17,754 nt of DNA from Chloroflexota bacterium (GTDB lineage: Bacteria > Chloroflexota > Limnocylindria > Limnocylindrales > Limnocylindraceae), in NCBI GenBank assembly GCA_016463555.1, contig JAEMRB010000005.1, positions 1 to 17,754 of the forward strand, written 5' to 3'. The notes beneath the pieces were generated by a model. The model had not been told where the DNA came from, did no database searches, and worked only from the letters and a program-made list of their open reading frames with translations. Numbering within the stretch: the first letter of the stretch is position 1; the number at the start of each line of letters is the position of its first letter. A program made the translations under genes and the position numbers. Below are positions 14,955 to 17,754 of the stretch, piece by piece.

Positions 14955-15602
14955 CTAGAGGCTTGCTGCAACCTTTGCAATCGTGTCGATCAGGCGCGCC
15001 GACCATCCCTCAAGTTCATCCCTGCGGCGCAGCGCCTCGCTTACTGGCACGAGAGAGCCTGCAAGCTTATGCGTCTCACGAATGTGAATAGCCGGCGTGG
15101 TCAGCGTGGCAATGAAGACTACGCCAAGGTGCACACGACCAACATCGTCACCATCGTCGTTCAGCAGTCCTAGCGGCGTGAAGTGCGGGAGGGTTGGCGT
15201 GGCAACCTCTTCGGCCCACTCTCGAGCGAGTGCGGCGCGAATGCCACCATCGTTTGGCGAGATGTGGCCACCCACGCCGAACGAGGCGCGACCGTGCAGT
15301 CGCTTGTCACTGCCACCAGCAAGGCGATCCATCCAGAAGAGCTGCACGTCGCCCGCAGGGGTCCCCTCGGGGCGATAGAGGGCCACCGCATAGGGGATCG
15401 GCTGCTTCCAAGAGGGATCCGACTCGAGCTCGCGCCGCGGACGCGCCTGGGCCAACCCGTCGAGGCGTGTGATCTCACGCTCCCCCTCCTCCGGGCTGCT
15501 AAAGGCGTGGATCCCAGTCCAGGCGCCTGCAGGGAGCGCAAGGTCGCGAGGGATGCCAACGATCTCCTCGTCGGCGCCCGTCGCCAACGGATCTACGCTC
15601 AC
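14955..15602 (-). CDS. NUDIX-fold predicted phosphoesterase, COG4112-like
   Basis: The 215-residue product resembles the uncharacterised MutT-related family COG4112. Family-type blocks are EEIVGIPRD (12-20), SFGVGGHISPNDGG (107-120), REWAEE (127-132), GLLNDDGDDVGRVHLGVVF (145-163) and EGWSARLID (198-206). The NUDIX box is degenerate: REWAEE fits REUxEE, but the Glu expected eight residues before the Arg is Gly, and the Gly after EE is missing. The start is GTG 15602 because it overlaps the tyrA stop as GTGA and has GGAGAG just upstream. A longer in-frame version from 15704 would lie 105 bases inside tyrA and has no family similarity. Substrate and role are unknown; hydrolysis of a nucleoside diphosphate derivative is only a guess from the fold. 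It is probably co-transcribed with tyrA. Confidence 0.75.
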   Translation of the reverse strand: MSVDPLATGADEEIVGIPRDLALPAGAWTGIHAFSSPEEGEREITRLDGLAQARPRRELESDPSWKQPIPYAVALYRPEGTPAGDVQLFWMDRLAGGSDKRLHGRASFGVGGHISPNDGGIRAALAREWAEEVATPTLPHFTPLGLLNDDGDDVGRVHLGVVFIATLTTPAIHIRETHKLAGSLVPVSEALRRRDELEGWSARLIDTIAKVAASL

Positions 15603-16507
15603 TCGCTCTCCGTGAGCACCGCGCGCGCAGCGGCGAGGCGCCCCTCCAGGTCCGTGCGACCGATAATTGGGTCGTTCTCTGCGGCGGCCAAGCGCGCATC
15701 CCACTGCTCCAGAACGAGTCGTAGCCTCTTCAACTGACGGCGAACCTCGCGTGCGTTCGTCGCCAAGATGTCGGCGCCCATCGCCTCAGAGCCGCGTGCG
15801 AGCCGCGTGGCGGAGAGCCAACCGGTACCGGCGAGCAGGTGCGAGATCTTCCAGCCGTCAGGGGCATCGGCAGCCTCACCGAGTGCCACGGTCTCAACGA
15901 GTGCTGCAGCCAGGAGGAGTGGGAGGTGGCTGACTGCGGCGGTCGCGGCGTCGTGAAGCTCCGCCTCAAGGATCACCGGACGCGCACCGCAGCTGGTTGC
16001 GAGTCGCTCAACGAGTGCGGCGGCACCTCCACCATTGACACCCGGCACGATCACCCATGGGCGACCGAGAAAGAGATTGGCATCTGCCGCGGCAAAACCA
16101 GTCTCGTGGCTCCCCGCCATCGGATGGCCGCCGCAGAAGCGAATGTTGCGCGCCGCTGCCTCCCGCGCGATCCACACCTTCGTCGAAGCAACGTCGGTCA
16201 CGATCGCCCCATCGGCGAGGCGTCCGGAGCGGCGACAGATCACCAACTCATCGAGAATTTCGGTCATGGCAATTGGTGGCGCGCAGAGAACCACGAGTGC
16301 TGCACCATCCACCGTTTCGGCGATCGAGCGACCAACGGTGTCAATGACTCCCGCCGCCAGCGCCTCTCGCGGTCCCGTCTGCGTTGGTGTCCATGCGACG
16401 ATCTCTAGGCCGCTCTCATCAAGGGGGCCAACCCCAGCGGGATCTTCACGCAGTGCTCGCGCGATGGAGCCGCCGATGAGGCCGAGGCCGAGCAGCGCTA
16501 CCTTCAC
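15599..16507 (-). CDS. tyrA: Prephenate (or arogenate) dehydrogenase, TyrA family
   Basis: This enzyme oxidatively decarboxylates prephenate (or arogenate) in tyrosine synthesis. The 302-residue product opens with the dinucleotide-binding motif GLGLIGGSIARAL (7-19). TDVASTK (104-110), GGHPMAGSHETGF (126-138) and LHDAATAAVSHLP (184-196) are the typical substrate-site blocks. An alpha-helical dimerisation domain fills the C-terminal half. No chorismate mutase or ACT domain is attached, so feedback control by tyrosine through an ACT domain is not expected. At the end of the second beta strand, where NAD-specific enzymes usually have Asp, the sequence is AWTPTQ (38-43), so NADP use is possible. 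The start is GTG 16507, six bases after the M20 stop, with no clear Shine-Dalgarno. The next gene overlaps its stop by 4 nt. No other aromatic-pathway gene is in the window. Confidence 0.93.
   Translation of the reverse strand: MKVALLGLGLIGGSIARALREDPAGVGPLDESGLEIVAWTPTQTGPREALAAGVIDTVGRSIAETVDGAALVVLCAPPIAMTEILDELVICRRSGRLADGAIVTDVASTKVWIAREAAARNIRFCGGHPMAGSHETGFAAADANLFLGRPWVIVPGVNGGGAAALVERLATSCGARPVILEAELHDAATAAVSHLPLLLAAALVETVALGEAADAPDGWKISHLLAGTGWLSATRLARGSEAMGADILATNAREVRRQLKRLRLVLEQWDARLAAAENDPIIGRTDLEGRLAAARAVLTESE
15606..15611 (-). promoter_or_regulatory. Shine-Dalgarno site of the NUDIX gene
   Basis: The minus strand reads GGAGAG three bases before GTG 15602, inside the end of tyrA. 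Together with the GTGA overlap it decides the start of the NUDIX gene over the longer alternative. Confidence 0.5.
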
Positions 16508-16513
16508 GGTCGG

Positions 16514-17754
16514 TCAGCCAACGGTGGCGATAGCGTCGAGTGCGCGAATGACAGCGCGGATGCCGCCCTCAAAGTTTCCGAGATCCATCGACTCATTTGG
16601 CGCGTGCGCATTGTCATCAGGTGGCGTGAAGCCGAGCAAGACCACTGGCAGGCCAAGCTCTTTCTGGAAGAGCGCAGCGATCGGAATCGAGCCGCCTTCG
16701 CGAATGTAGAGCGGCGGCACGCCAAAGGTAGCCTCAAGGGCTCCCGCCGCTGCGTTGAGGTAGGGGTCGCCAAGGGGGGTGAGGAAGGCATCGCCGTTGC
16801 CGAGGTTCTGCACCTCGACCTGCAGTCCGGCAGGGGCCGCAGCGCGCAGCGCCGCCTCAACCTGTCGACCGATCTTCGCGGGGTCCTGCGCGGTCACAAG
16901 GCGGCACGAGATCTTGGCGTGCGCATGCGCAGGGATGATCGTCTTGGAGCCGTCGCCCATGAAGCCACCCCAGATGCCATTCACGTCGAGTGTTGGGCGC
17001 CCACCGCGTCGCTCGACCGTGGAGTAGCCGCTCTCCCCCGCCGTGGCGGTGGCCCCGATCCCAGCAAGATAGCCAGGCTCATCGAATGGCAGCGCAGCAA
17101 ATGCGGCGCGATCAGCTGGTGTGAGCGCAACGACATCGTCGTAGAAGCCGGGAACGGTGATGTGGCCGTTCGCGTCATGCAGCGAGGCGATCATGGCGGC
17201 GAGTGCATTGGCGGGATTGACCACAGAGCCGCCGTAGCTCCCCGAGTGCAGGTCTACATCGGAGGCGCGCACATTGATCTGAAGATAGGTGATGCCACGG
17301 AGCCCAACGGTCAAGGCGGGGCGATTGCCATCAAAGAAGCCAGAGTCGCTGATGATCACGGCGTCGCCGCTGCAGCGGTCTGGGTTCGCCGCCATCCACG
17401 CCTCGAGGTTCACGGAGCTCGACTCCTCTTCGCCTTCAAACACGTACTTCACGTTCACTGGCAGGGTGCCACGCGTGGTGACGAGCGCCTCGAGTGCGCT
17501 GAGGTGAATCACGATCTGACCCTTATCGTCGGCAGAGCCGCGACCGAGCATGCGGCCGTCGCGAACGATTGGCTCGAACGGGCTCGTCTTCCAGAGGTCG
17601 AGCGGATCCCCAGGCTGTACGTCGTAGTGGCCGTAGATCACGATCGTCGGGAGCGAGCTATTGACGATCTTCTCGGCAACAACGATGGGATGGCCACCCG
17701 TCTCACTCACCTCAACGCGCTCGGCGCCGATGCGGCGGAGCTCGGCGGCGAGCC
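16514..17754 (-). CDS. M20 family metallopeptidase (dipeptidase-like), 5' end outside window
   Basis: The frame is open to the right edge, giving 412 complete codons. Residues upstream of the internal GTG at 17710 (AELRRIGAERVEVSETGGHP) fit the family N-terminal region, so the real start lies beyond the window, probably within about 50 codons. The di-zinc site is complete: His and Asp in YGHYDVQPGD (about 17603-17635), the bridging Asp in GRGSADDKGQ, the general base pair in EGEEESSS, Asp in ISDSGFFDG, and the distal His in NAHAPNES near the C-terminus. An inserted dimerisation domain includes DLHSGSYGG. These are features of the M20 dipeptidase/carboxypeptidase group (CNDP or ArgE/DapE/ACY1/CPG2-like). 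A cytoplasmic peptidase using short peptides is likely. There is no reason to name it DapE, whose substrate would be succinyl-DAP. Confidence 0.9.
   Translation of the reverse strand, partial: LAAELRRIGAERVEVSETGGHPIVVAEKIVNSSLPTIVIYGHYDVQPGDPLDLWKTSPFEPIVRDGRMLGRGSADDKGQIVIHLSALEALVTTRGTLPVNVKYVFEGEEESSSVNLEAWMAANPDRCSGDAVIISDSGFFDGNRPALTVGLRGITYLQINVRASDVDLHSGSYGGSVVNPANALAAMIASLHDANGHITVPGFYDDVVALTPADRAAFAALPFDEPGYLAGIGATATAGESGYSTVERRGGRPTLDVNGIWGGFMGDGSKTIIPAHAHAKISCRLVTAQDPAKIGRQVEAALRAAAPAGLQVEVQNLGNGDAFLTPLGDPYLNAAAGALEATFGVPPLYIREGGSIPIAALFQKELGLPVVLLGFTPPDDNAHAPNESMDLGNFEGGIRAVIRALDAIATVG

Noticed and set aside
15603..15704. Upstream extension of the NUDIX gene by 34 residues.
   Set aside because: It overlaps tyrA by over 100 bases and its Arg/Gly-rich sequence looks like out-of-frame translation. 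GTG 15602 has a GTGA overlap and a GGAGAG site.
17708..17710. GTG at 17710 as the start of the M20 peptidase.
   Set aside because: The frame stays open to the window edge, and the residues before it match the usual region ahead of ETGGHP, so the gene is cut by the edge.

Overview
The window is one unbroken stretch of bacterial core genes, all read from the minus strand. Thirteen genes fill nearly all of it, and the two end genes are cut by the window edges. Base composition is GC-rich. Several protein features resemble Chloroflexota, possibly a small streamlined freshwater lineage such as Candidatus Limnocylindria. The best clue is the MurE-type ligase, which has GTDGKTT instead of GTNGKTT, STSHGL instead of the usual SSHAL, and DEDPR instead of DNPR. 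The phylum call is an inference from remembered family patterns, not from a search. I see no mobile element, CRISPR array, RNA gene, prophage or toxin-antitoxin pair.

In transcription order (right to left) the genes are: an M20 metallopeptidase (partial), prephenate dehydrogenase tyrA, a COG4112-like NUDIX protein, comM, dprA, topA, xerC, murJ, a FemX-type aminoacyltransferase, a MurE-type ligase, rel, hisS and aspS (partial). Most junctions are 4-nt ATGA or GTGA overlaps or 1-nt TAATG/TGATG overlaps. Only three junctions are not overlapped: 44 nt before comM, 6 nt before tyrA and 1 nt before aspS. I see no terminator, so a very long coupled transcript is likely, with any internal promoters lying inside coding sequence.

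The genes fall into four groups. comM-dprA-topA-xerC handles DNA uptake, recombination and topology, and resembles the smf-topA-codV region of Bacillus. murJ-femX-murE is a lipid II module: stem-peptide extension, branch-peptide addition and flipping. rel-hisS-aspS joins the stringent-response enzyme to two tRNA synthetases and resembles the relA-hisS-aspS region of Bacillus. M20-tyrA-NUDIX is a loosely related metabolic group.

I found no clearly novel defence or mobile system. The points most worth a second look are the extreme gene coupling, the MurE/FemX/MurJ module with a non-canonical MurE specificity loop, a Rel protein with a QFDD synthetase motif beside an intact hydrolase motif, a likely non-discriminating AspRS, and a TopA with a lysine-alanine tail and a C/H-substituted first zinc finger.
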